Notes: generated from the letters alone by a model not told the origin. A DNA stretch of 64,000 nucleotides from Bimastos eiseni (GCA_959347315.1 OY365806.1:37356505-37420504), one strand, 5' to 3'. Shown: positions 47,860 to 60,940, counted from the first letter of the stretch. A program made the numbers and translations.

Positions 47860-49730
47860 TAGACGCTCGATTTTCAGACGATGATGGATATTCTGGTCGT
47901 TGATGCGCCGTGTTAACTCACTACTGCCTACTCCTGGTAGAGCAGCCTAATATTAAGTAAATGATTGTTTCTTCGACCAAGCTTCTGATCGTTGTAGGAG
48001 CCTTTTAAGTTCAAACTGTTTACTTTGACTTCTCAGTGCCCTAAGAGCTAGTAAAAAATTTTAAGAGATTTTAAGCATATCTGTCCGCTATGAATCGTCC
48101 GTGCCGAATTGCTTGCGTTGAATGGTCCGTGCCGAATTGGGTAAGTTTCCAGTTGTACATGTGCGTGCAGAATCATACGCTCCCATAATTGTCCGTGCCA
48201 AATTGCCCCGCTTCAAATTGCCCGTTTACTATGCGGTGTCGTGAAACGGAGCACACATTTCGAGACCGACTGATTTCATTATGAAGCTATTTACTTTTTC
48301 TTTAAATATGAAATATCTATCATAAGCGAAATAAATTCTCTAAAATTAAATAGCAACATATAAAACTATATATATATATAAATATTTGTCTGTTGAACAC
48401 AATGTTACTGAGCTTTAGCGCCTGTAGGCTTACTGGCTATAGAGCTTACTGGCCATAGAGCTTACTGGCTATAGAGACTGATAAACTAGAACTACACACG
48501 CTCCGTCGTTTGTATTTCTTTAAAAGATAATGTTTTGTATCATATTCGAGATAACAAATTAATTTGGTCGGTATTTGTCAAGTTGATCTGGTGAAGGACA
48601 TTATGCCTATATTTTACAGTTACCACGGGGCGCGCTTATACTCTGCTACGGGTCAGTGACATGTATCGCGTCATGCAAACCAAATACAGCGCATACGTAG
48701 CTACAGTTAGGTCCATTACAATAGCAATGACTATATACAGAGTGTTTCGCATTTGCGTCGTCCAGCTGCGAAACTAGACAATTAGTGAAATCCTTTTTGT
48801 GTAATTTGTTGCTCGAGCAACTAAAGCAGGCTGCATGAAAACGAAGCAGAGATTCGATTTACGACCGACCTTTAGCTTCCGACGCTTAATCAAGACATCC
48901 AATCCCATGCCTAAAATATCTGCAAGTACACATATATATTACCAAACAGATCTATATACGATATATATATGTCGCATATATATAGATATACAGAGGACCA
49001 GAGACTAATAGAGATACAAGAAAACCTACACCTTTGTATGTTCGCATGTATTTGATGTATTACAAATATAATCATCGCCCAGTTTGTGTGTTATTTATGA
49101 GTGTGTATCTGTGTATATCTAGTCGCCTAACTGTACGAGAAACAGACATCCAGGTAGACTGATATACTTACACATACACTGGCAGATAACGAGACGGACA
49201 CAGAAGCTATCGGAGAAATATAAAACGAGGTCAGCAAAGTTCAAGCTATGGAGATAAGATCCGCAGTTTATCAATGTGTTAGCAGAATCTGTTTCAAACT
49301 GTGTGCTGAGAATTCCTGCAGCAACAAATTACTCCAACGCACATTCTTCTCAAGAAACATAATCACTTTTAACGGCGAAACGTAGGCCTATAAAATAGCG
49401 CATGCACTGGATACAAAGCAGTACATTTACAGTGCATAATAATTTATGTCACTAGATGTTTCTGCAGCACATCGATCTCCAAAGAGATCAACGTGGTTGC
49501 GTGACGAAGAATCCGATTGTGTACAGTGGGCTAATCATGGAACCATTAGCCACTAATGGTTCCATGGTCATCGCAATCTGAGGCACACAAATTGCAGTCC
49601 ATCTGGACAAAACAGTCGCATGCTGAAAATACACGCGACTTGCGGCAAAGCAAATTGTTATGTGTCTACAATCTAGACGCTAACTGCGATACTTTTTATA
49701 GCACTTTCAAGAGCGCTTGAACCGCATAGA
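47860..49730. other. No gene recognised; small tandem repeats
   Basis: Repeated phrases gtccgtgccgaattg (three times, 48095-48200) and a 19-bp unit gagcttactggctata (48426-48476, three times). No coding signal was seen. Confidence 0.5.
49536..49566. repeat. Perfect 14-bp hairpin, 3-nt loop
   Basis: catggaaccattag, loop cca, ctaatggttccatg. Confidence 0.9.
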
Positions 49731-50117
49731 CAATGAATGTACAACTACACAACATTCTATTCCAACCACCGCTTAATTACCATAGGGCCGTGTTCTAAGT
49801 TCATTAAAATGATAATTTGCCGCCGTGACCATGTGCGTGTGGTTATGTATTTTTTGCAGATTGTAATAGGCCAATGTCAGCAAGAATTCGCTATGATCGC
49901 GAAAATTTATCATATCTTCGTTTACTATACAAGCTGAAAATCCGCAGCAAATAACATTCTTGTACAAAGAACAGAAGCAAAAATGAAAGTTATTCAATAA
50001 AAGTAAATGATGTAGGCCTACTTTGGCTATTACATAAATAACACTCTGGATATAAAATATATTTTGTCTCCAAGAGGGAGTTGAAAGAGGTGAGCCCTGG
50101 GTCGGAGGTTGTAAGAG

Positions 50118-50121
<4 letters not shown>

Positions 50122-50194
<73 letters not shown>
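50122..50194. repeat. (GA)n microsatellite
   Basis: About 36 perfect GA steps; the long Ser/Leu open frames on the minus strand come from this run. Confidence 0.98.
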
Positions 50195-50195
<1 letters not shown>

Positions 50196-50692
50196 AAGAA
50201 CAAGTAGCAAGTAGCGTCGTCTGGAATATCACTTGGAAACACATCTAACCATTATGCAACCAGATAATAATGTTGAGGTTAAATCATCTTAGCAAAAATG
50301 TCTGTTTAATATTAATATGACACAGTTCAACAGCAACGAATTTCCTCGTACAAGTGACAGGTCCGCAGCAAATGTCCGGAAGCAGATGATTTACGCCCGG
50401 ATAATCACCCAATGGGTCAATCTAGACAGCTGCGCAAAGGCCTCTCCCCCAGCATCCCCCACGGGTTAAACTAAATCTTATTAAATAATATTCATGCCTA
50501 AAACATTTGCTCAGCGATTTACCGTCAGGATCGGATCAGACGTAACAGGTGACACATTGCGGTGTGCAAGGTAACTGACGAAGGTAATCTATCCAGAACA
50601 TATATCGTTATCAAGATGGAAAGGAGAAGAAGGAAAATGTAGGCAGTGCTACTATTTACTCTGTACCAAGGGGCCTCGAGTTCTTTATCTGG

Positions 50693-50695
<3 letters not shown>

Positions 50696-50735
<40 letters not shown>
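50696..50735. repeat. (TA)n microsatellite
   Basis: About 20 TA steps. Confidence 0.97.
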
Positions 50736-50737
<2 letters not shown>

Positions 50738-51056
50738 TCATTTATATATCGCAAGAGTTCCAGGTATTCGTAATTATAAGTGTCAGGTAAGAGTATTTAT
50801 AAAGGTCCGTAGGTATTTGGAAGAGTCCAATATCAAAGTGTATATATCAACTCTTCCTTTATAAGAGTACATTTAGAGACCGACCATTTTACTCCCGGAA
50901 CATCCATTTATAATGAGTTCTAATGCAACACCTACATGTAGTCCCTGAAGTGAGTCTTTTTCGCAAGAACTGTTCTGTCGCTAATAACGTGGGTGGTCTT
51001 CTTTCAGCTCATCTCGGTCTCTCACTACCAGTATATCAAGAAGACAGAGCCTAGCC

Positions 51057-51057
51057 A

Positions 51058-51092
<35 letters not shown>
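51057..51092. repeat. (TGTC)n microsatellite
   Basis: About nine perfect tetranucleotide units. Confidence 0.97.
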
Positions 51093-52898
51093 GTATCTGA
51101 TCCAGCGACTTAGATATTTATTCCATTTGGCACAGATTGGCCGGATCAAAGCTCAAAGACATCCACAGGGGCTAAATATAATATAGCTCAAACAGAGAGA
51201 GTCGAATAACGTCTAGCTTCCTCGGTTGTTAGCCCACCCACTTGGAATAGGCCCCGCTAGCACTACGCTCATTACCCCAGAATAATTTGCCTGCTTTCTA
51301 CCAATTGCTTAAGTCCTTTCTCCTTGACCGCAGCTGGGCTCTGAGTAGATTTCTAGAAGAGGCACTATATAAATTTCCGGAATGAATTAATGAGTGAATG
51401 AATGACGTGAGAAGCACGGCTGTGTAAACGTCCATCGGGTCTCGTATAGGCCTACATGTAGCCCACGCAGGCCTATCTCGATGAACAGAGTAGCTATAAT
51501 TGCGCAATTTAGCTAATGGTGTGAAGCCAAACTAGGCCTACAGATTCAAGCAAGCGCCATAATATGATGAAAACATGTCCGAAGTTCATCCCATATAGAA
51601 ATGTGCTGCCAACGACTTTCCCATCTCCTGTGTCCTCAGAAACGGTACAGATTTCGCTAGACGCAGAGGCCGGGACTGCCATGCACAGAAAGTCCAATTC
51701 AATACCAACAGCGAGCAATCAATTACAACATAGCCTAATAAATTTTCCAGCTTTCACACTTGTTCGACGATGCTCTTGTCACAGATTCATAAGACATAGC
51801 GCCAGATATGTTCTTGTGTAGTATCTTGCTAACACGAAGCAATAGCGTATGCTGCACATAGGCCTATAAGACTGCAGCGTCATCGTCTATCGATACCTAT
51901 TATATAGGACTAGCTCTCAAACGTTCTCATTTCGTTGTCATGTGGGTGAAGAGGCGTTCGAGAACATTCCTCCGAAGTAACGTATGGGCTGAGTTATTTA
52001 CAACCGTCGCAGACGAAATTACACCGAATCGAAATTCGTATGAAATAGCAATCCTTATAAATGTGTGCATACATGTGTAATTTACGTATAGCTACATAGT
52101 TGTAGATATGTACATTCATACATACTTATTACACCTACATAGTTGTAGGCATGTATGGATGACTTCCGCGCGTCTCATCGGCCATGTCGGTCGACTGCTG
52201 CGTGACTGCGTCATTATATTGAGTTCATAAGTGCAAATTGAAGCCTGGCAACCATTGAGAAGCATGAGAAGACTGGAAGATGTAAACGTTCAGATTAAAT
52301 GATTGTGAATTTGAGCAGTTACTGGGATCGAGATGAAGGAATCGGCCATTGTGGCTGAACGCAGTCCAAAGGCAAGAAGACGTGTACCATGAAGGAGATA
52401 CTTTCCAGCAGATGCTGGTTGAAGAAGAGAGGAGCAGCGACCTTTAACAGAGTTGCGTCGTGTCACCATGGAAGACCCCAGTAGAATGGGAGATGATGAT
52501 CCGTGTATGCTCAGAACGTGAGCAGTGATGGCTTAAAGTGAATGTGCAGGAATCCAGTGTAGAGAACGAAGAGCAGATGTGACAGGTCTCGGTAGTCGGT
52601 TATAACGAAGTTCAAGGTACACTCTTCCAGGCTGGCCAGTATTCAAGTTGGAAGAGACGCAAGGAAGAAACGGTGTGCATTGAAGGAGACCATATTATAT
52701 GTAGAGTATGGAGGAGCAGTGGTCAAGTCGCATAAGAATAGTGCAGTGTGTCAGTATTTTCAGTGATGCTGAATAGAGAGTAGGATTTATGAGGAGAAGC
52801 TGTCTGATTAATGATTATCCCTGATGTGATGAAAATTTCACACCAGAATAATCCATCCGACAACTTCTCTATATACCTTCGACTGAGCACATACTCCG

Positions 52899-52977
52899 TC
52901 AAACCTTAAATTACCGCCATCTCCAGAGGCGATTATTTAATAATACTTCCTGGAGATGGCGGCAATTTATGGTTTGA
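52899..52977. repeat. Hairpin with 28-bp arms
   Basis: The arms 52899-52926 and 52950-52977 (cores ccgccatctccag and ctggagatggcgg) match at 26 of 28 positions, loop 23 nt. One mismatch would be a G-U pair on minus-strand RNA. Confidence 0.88.
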
Positions 52978-53068
52978 GGGAAAGCGTTCAGCTCGACGAT
53001 GACTATGAGTTCAAGATGGTGAGCTGTAGCTGAAGAAGAGAATAAAGAGTAACTCAGACGATAGCAGT

Positions 53069-53069
53069 A

Positions 53070-53116
<47 letters not shown>
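53069..53116. repeat. (GA)n microsatellite
   Basis: About 23 GA steps inside the LINE remnant. Confidence 0.97.
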
Positions 53117-53117
<1 letters not shown>

Positions 53118-53610
53118 AAGCACGCTAGGCCTAGATCTATAGGAGCTTAGAGGAACCGAAGATGAGCTCGGATTTGTCGTGATTGAGCTTGAAGCGCATG
53201 CGCAGACTCCATAGCATGATGCATTAATGCGGGCACTAATTAATTATTAGGTTATGTTGCATCTTGTGACCTCATTAATTTTATTCGCAAATCTGAAGCG
53301 TTGGGTATCATCGACATAGAGATGGACTTCTATGCCTTGACGATGACCAATTATGATCCAATTGATGACACAGCACAGAGGTACAGAGGATAACTATTAA
53401 CTATATCTCTTTATATCTATCTCTTTCTTTATAATTTCAGATAGGAAGGGGACATTTGACATAGACGATAGTGAAGACAAAGCGTAGGATCAACAGGACC
53501 TATAATATATTTTGAGACGAAAACGAATACAAGATACAAATAGGAAATAATTTTATGCCAATAGAAAGAGGTGTCCAAACTGATCGACAGCAGATTTTGT
53601 TCACTGAAGT

Positions 53611-53820
53611 CCTGCGACTTAATGTTGGCATAAGATGACATCATATCATAATACGCGAATAGTTTACTTTTGCATTGAAAAGATACAACATACGACGCTG
53701 ACCATGGGCTGCTCAGACTGCAGTTTGGTCAACGTCATATGATGCGTCATTTCAATGCAAAAAGTAAACTGTTCGCGGATTATGATATGATGCAATCTTA
53801 TGCCAACATTAAATCACAGG
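53611..53820. repeat. 210-bp inverted repeat with coding-like arms
   Basis: The left arm from cctgcgacttaatgttggca and the right arm ending tgccaacattaaatcacagg are near complements over about 95 bp each, centred near 53715. Small differences (for example gatgaca versus gattgca) break the pairing. Both arms can be read as YANIKSQD, on opposite strands. Confidence 0.85.
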
Positions 53821-54989
53821 ACGTGATGACGTCAGTGGACAGTACAGTTGTCGATCATAGTTCTGACTATACGAACCCTCAATTTAAACAGCTAGAAGCT
53901 GAGGAAGGCGACAACAGGTTTTAAAAATCGGTCATATAGAATATATAATTGAGTGCACGTACATATGGCGTGGAAACAATTCAAGCGGACAGGTGTTGTT
54001 GTGAAGGATCTCAATCCAGTAACTCATTGAAAACTGAGCAGGATGGAGGATTAGGAGGCCACACGGTCTTCATGGAAAACGTTTACATTCATAGTAACAC
54101 TTAACAAGAAGCAGGACGTCGCGCTGAGACACAGACAACCGACGCAACTGTTGCGGCTGCTGCTGTTTAGCCGTCAGTTGCTGATGATGTTGCCTTTGCT
54201 ATGCGCTCGTCAGCTGCTTATCAATTACTGCGTCAATGTACTCATCAGGGAATCCTGAACCCGGAACGAACCACCTGGCTATGTTGCAATAACAAATTGC
54301 CTGAGGGGTCGCAGCGATGTTTTATGATACCCTGCAAACGCATTGGCATTTCCAGACTGGCAGACTGAGTACGCACTATAGTATGCTCAAATCCGAATAA
54401 TTATGTGGTGCAATACGCTGCACTGTAATGTATTGTATAATACACAGTCGATTACAGTGCAGGATATCACACGATTAGTTAGATAGGTTCCGACTTCCGA
54501 GTCTCTTGTAAATTAGTGTAGAGTGAATCATAAAAGACTAAACAGCCAATACAGACAACGAACATACAATGTACGAGAGTAATGGTGGGAGGAACAGTGT
54601 GATGAGCTAGAGAAGCTGCAGGCAAATTGATGACATGACCTGGTGAGAGCTGGTATACGTAAGGATTAACACACTAACATGGAAACAAAGTGTAAATAGC
54701 GACATAGAAATCAAATATATGAATTTTAAGTAATTGCACAACCATAAGGAAGTAAGACTGCAACGGAAGCAGAATATTGAGGAACAATATAATGGTGCAG
54801 ATAAGAGAGGTGACTACAAATAAGAAGGAGCACATGGCAGGGTTGATATGGGGAACGGACAATTGCCCTCATTGGAAATCACCCCTCCTGACTAGGACAA
54901 TTGCTCCCCGGTTGGACCATAAGCTCGCCCAAAGTATATATGCATGCTTGTATGTGTGTATATATTTATATGATGCATGATTGTATGCA

Positions 54990-54992
54990 CGC

Positions 54993-55083
<91 letters not shown>
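54990..55083. repeat. (GT)n microsatellite
   Basis: About 45 GT steps with one GC interruption. Confidence 0.98.
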
Positions 55084-55084
<1 letters not shown>

Positions 55085-55159
55085 ATGAATGTGTCCGTGT
55101 CCGGGGGCGATTGTCCTACACTCGATATGGGGCCGGGCAGAGGAAATACTGGCAGCCAC

Positions 55160-56246
55160 TGTGGAAATGAAAACAACAAGACAGAAGGACTTGATAATAT
55201 TCCAAGTGAAATACTTAAAATCTTAGGAGAAAAGGTAATTGAAAACTAGTACAAGTATGCAAAGACATATACGACACGGGGGTATGGCCAGCGGGTTTCT
55301 TACTGACCAGTATGGCTCCATTAAAGTTGAAACCAAATGCAACGACATGCGAAGACCACAGAACTATTAGCCTAGTCCCGAATGCATCCAAAATCGTAGT
55401 AAGAGTCCTCACAAAGAGAAAGAGGATACAAATGACTGTTATGAAGACCAATTATGGTTTCAGAGGGAATCAGGGGACAGACGATGCAATTGGAGCATTT
55501 GGGATGTTTACGGAAAGTAGTCTATAGCATGGGCAATACAGGACATCTTTATATGCTCTGTGAATTATGAAAGGCTTTCGTTATAGTCAATTGGAAGAAA
55601 TCAATGCATAAACTGAGAAAATAGGGGTGAGCTCCATGAACTGGTTAGGAAACGTTACACAACTATACGTCCTACATGGGACAGAGAGTACACAGAAAAA
55701 TAGAGTTTTCGGAACAGGAAGTGATAGGTAGAGTCGTAAGGCAGAGGAGCTCACTCTTGCCACTGCTCTTCAACATCTATATTGACGAATTAATTCAAGA
55801 GGCAATGGAGGGGTGACGGAGGGCGCAAATGTGAGAGGAAGGTTGACGAAATCAGCAAGATGAGCAGATGAGCAAAGCATTGCTGGCAGAAAATTAGTGA
55901 TCGGCAAAATAAGATCCCAGCAGAGAATGACATGAAAACAAATATAAAAATGATAAAGTTAATAAAAATAAACAAATGCAAGGAAACACTAGTAAATATC
56001 ACTATTGATGGAAAGAAACTGGAATAAGCCGGAAAATTCTGCTAGGCGTATGCCTAAGAAGTATGATAGTGTCGTGTAAAAATAAAGACAAGAATGGTCA
56101 TGGGATGAGTTTTCTTATATAAAGGAAATTCATTAATGGAAGGAAAGCTAAATAAGAATCTGAAGGAACGACTATTGAAAGCTGATATGAGGTGTGATAC
56201 CATACGGATGGGACACAGGGACCATGAGGAGGGAAGACATCAAACG
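55160..56246 (+). pseudogene. LINE ORF2 (RTE/CR1-like), 5' part of a split copy
   Basis: In shifting plus-strand frames: [67 protein letters not shown], then a region with the order of GVKVGGRL..INVKKTK..TIDGKK and finally YGWDTGTMREG. Many stops. It continues after a MITE at 56670. Confidence 0.85.
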
Positions 56247-56669
56247 CAGGGACGTCATTCGGGGGGGCGGCCAGAGGCATTCTCCCTGAATTTCCGGATT
56301 TAGATCATAACCTAATAGCCATATTAATAATAAATATCATTGAATTTCATACATTAACATTACATCATATCATATCACAGGTGCCTATAATTGAATAATT
56401 TCACTTTTTGAAACTGTATCAGCGTTTTTGTCTATACTAGATTTAGCAAGTCAAATCTTATGGCACCACTGAGAACGCAAAAACCAAAACAAAACAAATT
56501 TAAAACAAGAAGGAAACCACAACCCCCGTCGCCACAGAAATTCTTGCTTGACAAATCATGTTTAACTCCTCCGCCACACACAAATTCTTGCTTTAACCAT
56601 CCCCTCGCCAAAAAATTCATGCTTGCCCCTCTGAGACTGAGTTGGCCTAAAGCTGAAATGACGCTCCTG
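56247..56669. mobile_element. hAT-type MITE inserted in the LINE
   Basis: The ends CAGGGACGTCATTC and GAAATGACGCTCCTG are inverted. The flanks atcaaacg (56239-56246) and gtcaaacg (56670-56677) agree at 7 of 8. Skipping it puts DIKR and MEVFEMW of the LINE next to each other, as in the family pattern. 423 bp, no coding capacity. Confidence 0.88.
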
Positions 56670-56825
56670 GTCAAACGAATGGAGGTCTTCGAGATGTGGA
56701 TATGGCGAAGGATGGAGAGAGTCAGCTGAATGATGGAACACAATTGACATGAGGAGATACTACAAATGGTGAACGAAACAAGATCCATGATAGGAATAAT
56801 TAGAAGTCCAAATGATTAGTACTGT
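56670..56825 (+). pseudogene. LINE ORF2, 3' part of the split copy
   Basis: KRMEVFEMWIWRRMERVS is followed after stops by HEEILQMVNETRSMIGIIRS, matching the LINE pattern AFEMWCYRRMLRISW..NEEILRR..KRSMLRAIR. Confidence 0.85.
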
Positions 56826-57056
56826 AATTAATTGGCTACAGGACTTGTAATTATGACAACGATATGGATAACAAACACAACGTATATAACAATGAGTCAG
56901 GTAGACGTCTATAGATTAATGGAAATCATTTTAAAGCTGTTGACCGCTAAATACTTAGCCCATACATTGGTCTGTGGGTAATTGCCAATGTATACGGACA
57001 GGAACCGAATCTAAGACAACGAATTTGTCATTCAATCGGACTGGATATAATCTAGG

Positions 57057-57322
57057 CAGAGGTGTAACAAGGTTTTGAAAAGTGGGGGACATAATCTAAA
57101 AATTATTGCCCCCCCCACTTTTTGAATTTTGCCCTTCCAGAAATTTGAAAAATGGGGAGTGCACAAATAATCTTAACAAAAGTCATCTTAAAAAGCCATT
57201 GGAGAAACATAAAAACGATTTGGGGGCACATGGAGGGGCACTGATTACTAAAACTGGGGAGCTTTGCCCCAGTTCTGAAACGGGGGGCAGTGCCCCTCTG
57301 CTCCCCGTTTGTTACACCCCTG
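57057..57322. mobile_element. Short hAT-type MITE, 266 bp
   Basis: The ends CAGAGGTGTAACAA and TTGTTACACCCCTG are inverted. The flanks aatctagg (57049-57056) and aatatagg (57323-57330) agree at 7 of 8. Subterminal runs of G and C flank a short body. Confidence 0.88.
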
Positions 57323-57330
57323 AATATAGG

Positions 57331-59067
57331 CTATATATATATATATATGCGCAGCACACAACAAATCAACGCTGCGGTTTATGAAAATATCTCTTCTGAA
57401 GATTAAGGCATGATAGACTGCAATACAACTGAAATTTGATCATGACCTCCTTGCAAAAGTTCATAAGTGCATATTGAAGCCATTGAGGGCCATATATGGT
57501 GTAGGCATTACAAGTCATACGTAGCTGACACCCATTATGCTAGGCTATATTATGTATATGGCATCGTTACTATAGCGCTACCGAATACGATTTTCTTGAT
57601 GATTTAAAGAATTTTAGTATCCATTCTATTCAAAAGTACAGCAGACCCTAGTTTTAGAAGTAAGGCATTTCGACGTTGGCTGATCAAATCGTGGACTTCT
57701 ATAATAGTAATACTGAGTTGGTATGATCCAAAAACTCTATGGGCAATACCCCCTCCATCTGCCAAATATTCCTTTCACCTTTTAACGACCAATACGTAGT
57801 GAAACGTGGGGCCTAATCAATAACGCTGGTCGAAAAAGGGTTAAACTCCATGCGCATTAACCATTGAGAAAAGTGGCCGGCACTGTGAGCCGATGCATTT
57901 TTTCGATGGGGAACTGTCTGAGATCCAACGTAGTGTGTACGAACAATCGGAACAAACTCATCAACAACAGAAGCATAGGCTTACGGTTTCAGGAGTCTGC
58001 CCGATTCTGTCAAGTGGTTAGCCGATAAACAAAGTTGAACCAGATGTGCAGTTTGTCTCATCCAGCAAAGTGAGCAAACCAATTTATCAGCGGAATAGGA
58101 GGAGAGGACGGGCGAAAGTTCATCTGAGCATCCTCGCTAATAATATTGAGCCTATCTACACCCGTAGAGCTGGTGCCAGATTGTCTGCAAAGCATGCGCC
58201 CCACTTTTGTGTAGATCTGCCTTATATGTAAAAAGAGCTGTGGAAGGCTACAAATAATGTATGGCTTATGGCATAGAACAAGCTCGACGTTTAATGTCAG
58301 CCTCGTAGCCATTAGCAAATACAGTAAGTCATCCCACGTGATGTATAAACAGGTAGGCACCGTGTTACCCAGATATAGGGGTGGCTTCTAAATTGTTAGA
58401 AACGACTGTAATGTTGTATCGTCTAGCTCCCGAAATCTGAAACCCGCTTGGAATAGGTCTAACAACTCTAGCCTACCATTATAATTATAATGTGTTGCCT
58501 GGCTTATAATTTGCAAGTTCACATCATCCACATGGTGCCCATCTAGTGTTAAGTTCACATAGTGGACCTGATAGAATCAATATGGATTCCTAGTCGTGGA
58601 AAAACTGGCCTGACACCCACCTCTATTCGTAGCGATCGATGTATATTTAAATCTCCATACCTCCACAGTCAATTCTATTCTACATGTGGTTTGTTGTGAA
58701 GTAGACAGACCAGAACTACGTTATAGGTCTTGGTAAAATCCGCCAAAAACTTTCCGTACTCACCTCTTAAACCATTCAGCGGCGGATTAAGGGTTTCTTC
58801 TCACTGTGAAGCGTTTCCGTTCGGTCGTTGCAATGCTACCAACTGCAACGTCTCTTTCTCCTAATGCCATACATGCGCACAGCAGGTACGCGCGGCGGTA
58901 CAATGGCGCACGCGCTACAACACACTGACATATATAGTCAAACACCGCTAACTGTATACACCGGCACACAACGCGACATCAATAAATGCACACATTCATA
59001 AATGTACATATACATTGCTATACAATATACATGCTACACGCATGCACAGATGTGCAAGTAATAAATG

Positions 59068-59099
<32 letters not shown>

Positions 59100-60022
59100 A
59101 TAGAACCTATATATCCACACGCTTGGTCTATGTGGTCCTAGATATGCAGCAGAGGTCTCATAATTTTGTATGTGTTCGCAGCGAAAGGCCCCATGTAACG
59201 GCATCACTCGTCTGCGTCTCACTAACATACAAATAAATGGGACAATACATAATTATTTCGACTAAAGTAGGGTCGGGCCTGACCTGAGAAGGATGTGAAT
59301 CACCTGGCTGTTTATAGGGTCTCATTTCTGAGGACTCATTTGTATACCCATATGACAACATTTCACTCGGCGTCGTAACAAAGGCTTTGTCATTGGTTGT
59401 CACACCAAGGTTTACGTTGGGTGACTATACTATAGTAATGCCTACCTATGGGGACGCTTGTAGATTCGATTGCAATAAATGCAGACGTCTTAATAACTCG
59501 AACGCACGATATTATACGTGATTACTTCAAGGAAACCGTTGATTCGTTGAACACATAGTCGGAATCAAAGATTTTTCGTAACTTTGAACCTTCTCCGATC
59601 ACAATGGGAGTTATGTAGACAAACTATACCGAATAGGGTCTCCAATACAAGCTGTGATAAGGAATATACGCGAATTGCTTAATAAAATTATAAATGAACA
59701 ATATGTATGTATGTGTCATGCTTGTGTCAATAAGCACTCTTACTGTAGCTTGTATTTATATGCATGTACGTGTTATATATGCAGGCATGTAAAATGTATG
59801 TATGCATGCATATAAGTGCTAAAATAATTGTTCAGTATAATTTGGATATCACCACATAGCGAATGAAATGGCTGTGACTGTGTGTTTAGCTACTTTGACC
59901 AGATTGGACAGAAAATCAGTTGTTGCAATCTTCAAACTGGAGTTGAAATTCCTCGCCGTCAAATTTGATCATTACCTAGCCCTAACACTTGCCCTAATGC
60001 TGACCGTAATCATGACACTTAC
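57331..60022. other. No gene recognised
   Basis: Apart from a TA repeat (59065-59095) and short cat/tgca palindromes, I see no coding exon, RNA gene or defined transposon here. A few frames near 60-100 codons show no family motif. Confidence 0.5.
59065..59095. repeat. (TA)n microsatellite
   Basis: About 15 TA steps. Confidence 0.96.
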
Positions 60023-60800
60023 CCTACCACTAGGGCTGCCGCTAACGAATAGTTTTGGAGTCGAGTACTCGGTCGAGTAGCTTAGCGAGTAGTCAGGTAC
60101 TCGTTACTGTTGGAAGTGCTTAATACAGGCTACTTAATACATGCTGCATGGCTCCTACTATAGACTATAGATTGACTAAGTAGACATAGCATAGGTTCTA
60201 ACTAAAGTTCTGGCGCTCCAATAAAATTAAATCTCCAATGTAACAACTACGAAGCTACTGAACAGCCATAGAAACAGAAAATCTTAAGTTTTTTGTTAAA
60301 CAACAAAAGATAAAATATATAAAAATTGCAATTTTCCTATCGGAAGTGGAATTAAACAAGTACTCGAGTAAAAAATTACTCGAGTAACTTTTGGAGTCGA
60401 GTACTCGGCAGCCCTACCTACCACATATCCGAAACCTAATCCTAGTCCTAACCCCGCCATAGCAGTCTAGACCAATCATATAACCTAGACCTGACGCTAA
60501 CCCAATGCTAATCATGACATTGACCTTACCCCTAATATAAAACCAAGCCCTAATGCTTACACTAACCCTAACACTAATCAAAACCCAATACTAACCTTAA
60601 CACTAACATCTAATTGTTTCTAATTTTATCTAATGTAATCTAATCTAATCTAATCTAATATCTGATCTGAACCAATCTTGTGATATCTAATCATATCAAA
60701 TCTGATGAAATTTGACTGATTTATGATCTTATTATATCTAATGTAATGTTATCTTATGGTGTCTGATCTAATGTAGTAATCTAGTCTAATCTAAGTTATC
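59965..60800. repeat. Degenerate CCTAAC- and TCTAA-type simple repeats
   Basis: Many near-units like ccctaacac and gccctaatg (59975-60030, 60417-60605) and then tctaatctaa units (60605-60795). The first block is interrupted by the MITE at 60031-60416. Units are too varied for a telomere array. Confidence 0.75.
60031..60416. mobile_element. hAT-type MITE with perfect 8-bp target duplication
   Basis: The ends TAGGGCTGCCG and CGGCAGCCCTA are exact inverted repeats, flanked by cctaccac on both sides (60023-60030, 60417-60424). Subterminal ggagtcgagtactcg repeats are inverted at each end. 386 bp. Confidence 0.94.
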
Positions 60801-60899
60801 TAAGTGTGCACTGCTTCTCCAATGAATTGTAGTGCTACATGTATGTGTGTAAACTGCTAGAATGGGTACAGACAGGCGGACAGACAGGCAGGTGGGGGG

Positions 60900-60940
60900 G
60901 CGGACGAACGGACGGACGGACGGACGGACAGACACAGACA
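60900..60940. repeat. (GGAC)n microsatellite
   Basis: Five to six ggac units beside a gggggg run. Confidence 0.9.

Larger units (their letters stand above)
52210..53400 (-). pseudogene. Degraded LINE ORF2 (RT core to C terminus)
   Basis: Minus strand, in order: GIEVHLYVDDTQRFRFANK (RT catalytic YVDD), LNHDKSELIFGSSKL, an MRLDHCSSILY-like piece, LRSLHWIPA and a TRRNSVKGR..FGLRSATMADSF stretch matching VPRSRT..APRLWNSLP. Stops and frameshifts are frequent. A hairpin (52899-52977) and a GA repeat interrupt it. Confidence 0.72.

Noticed and set aside
49773..50244. Leu/Ser-rich frames on the minus strand
   Set aside because: Products of the GA repeat.
54869..55249. Frames of 84-96 residues with His-Thr or Cys-Val runs
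   Set aside because: Products of the GT repeat.
59965..60605. A telomere
   Set aside because: Units are irregular and unique sequence continues on both sides.
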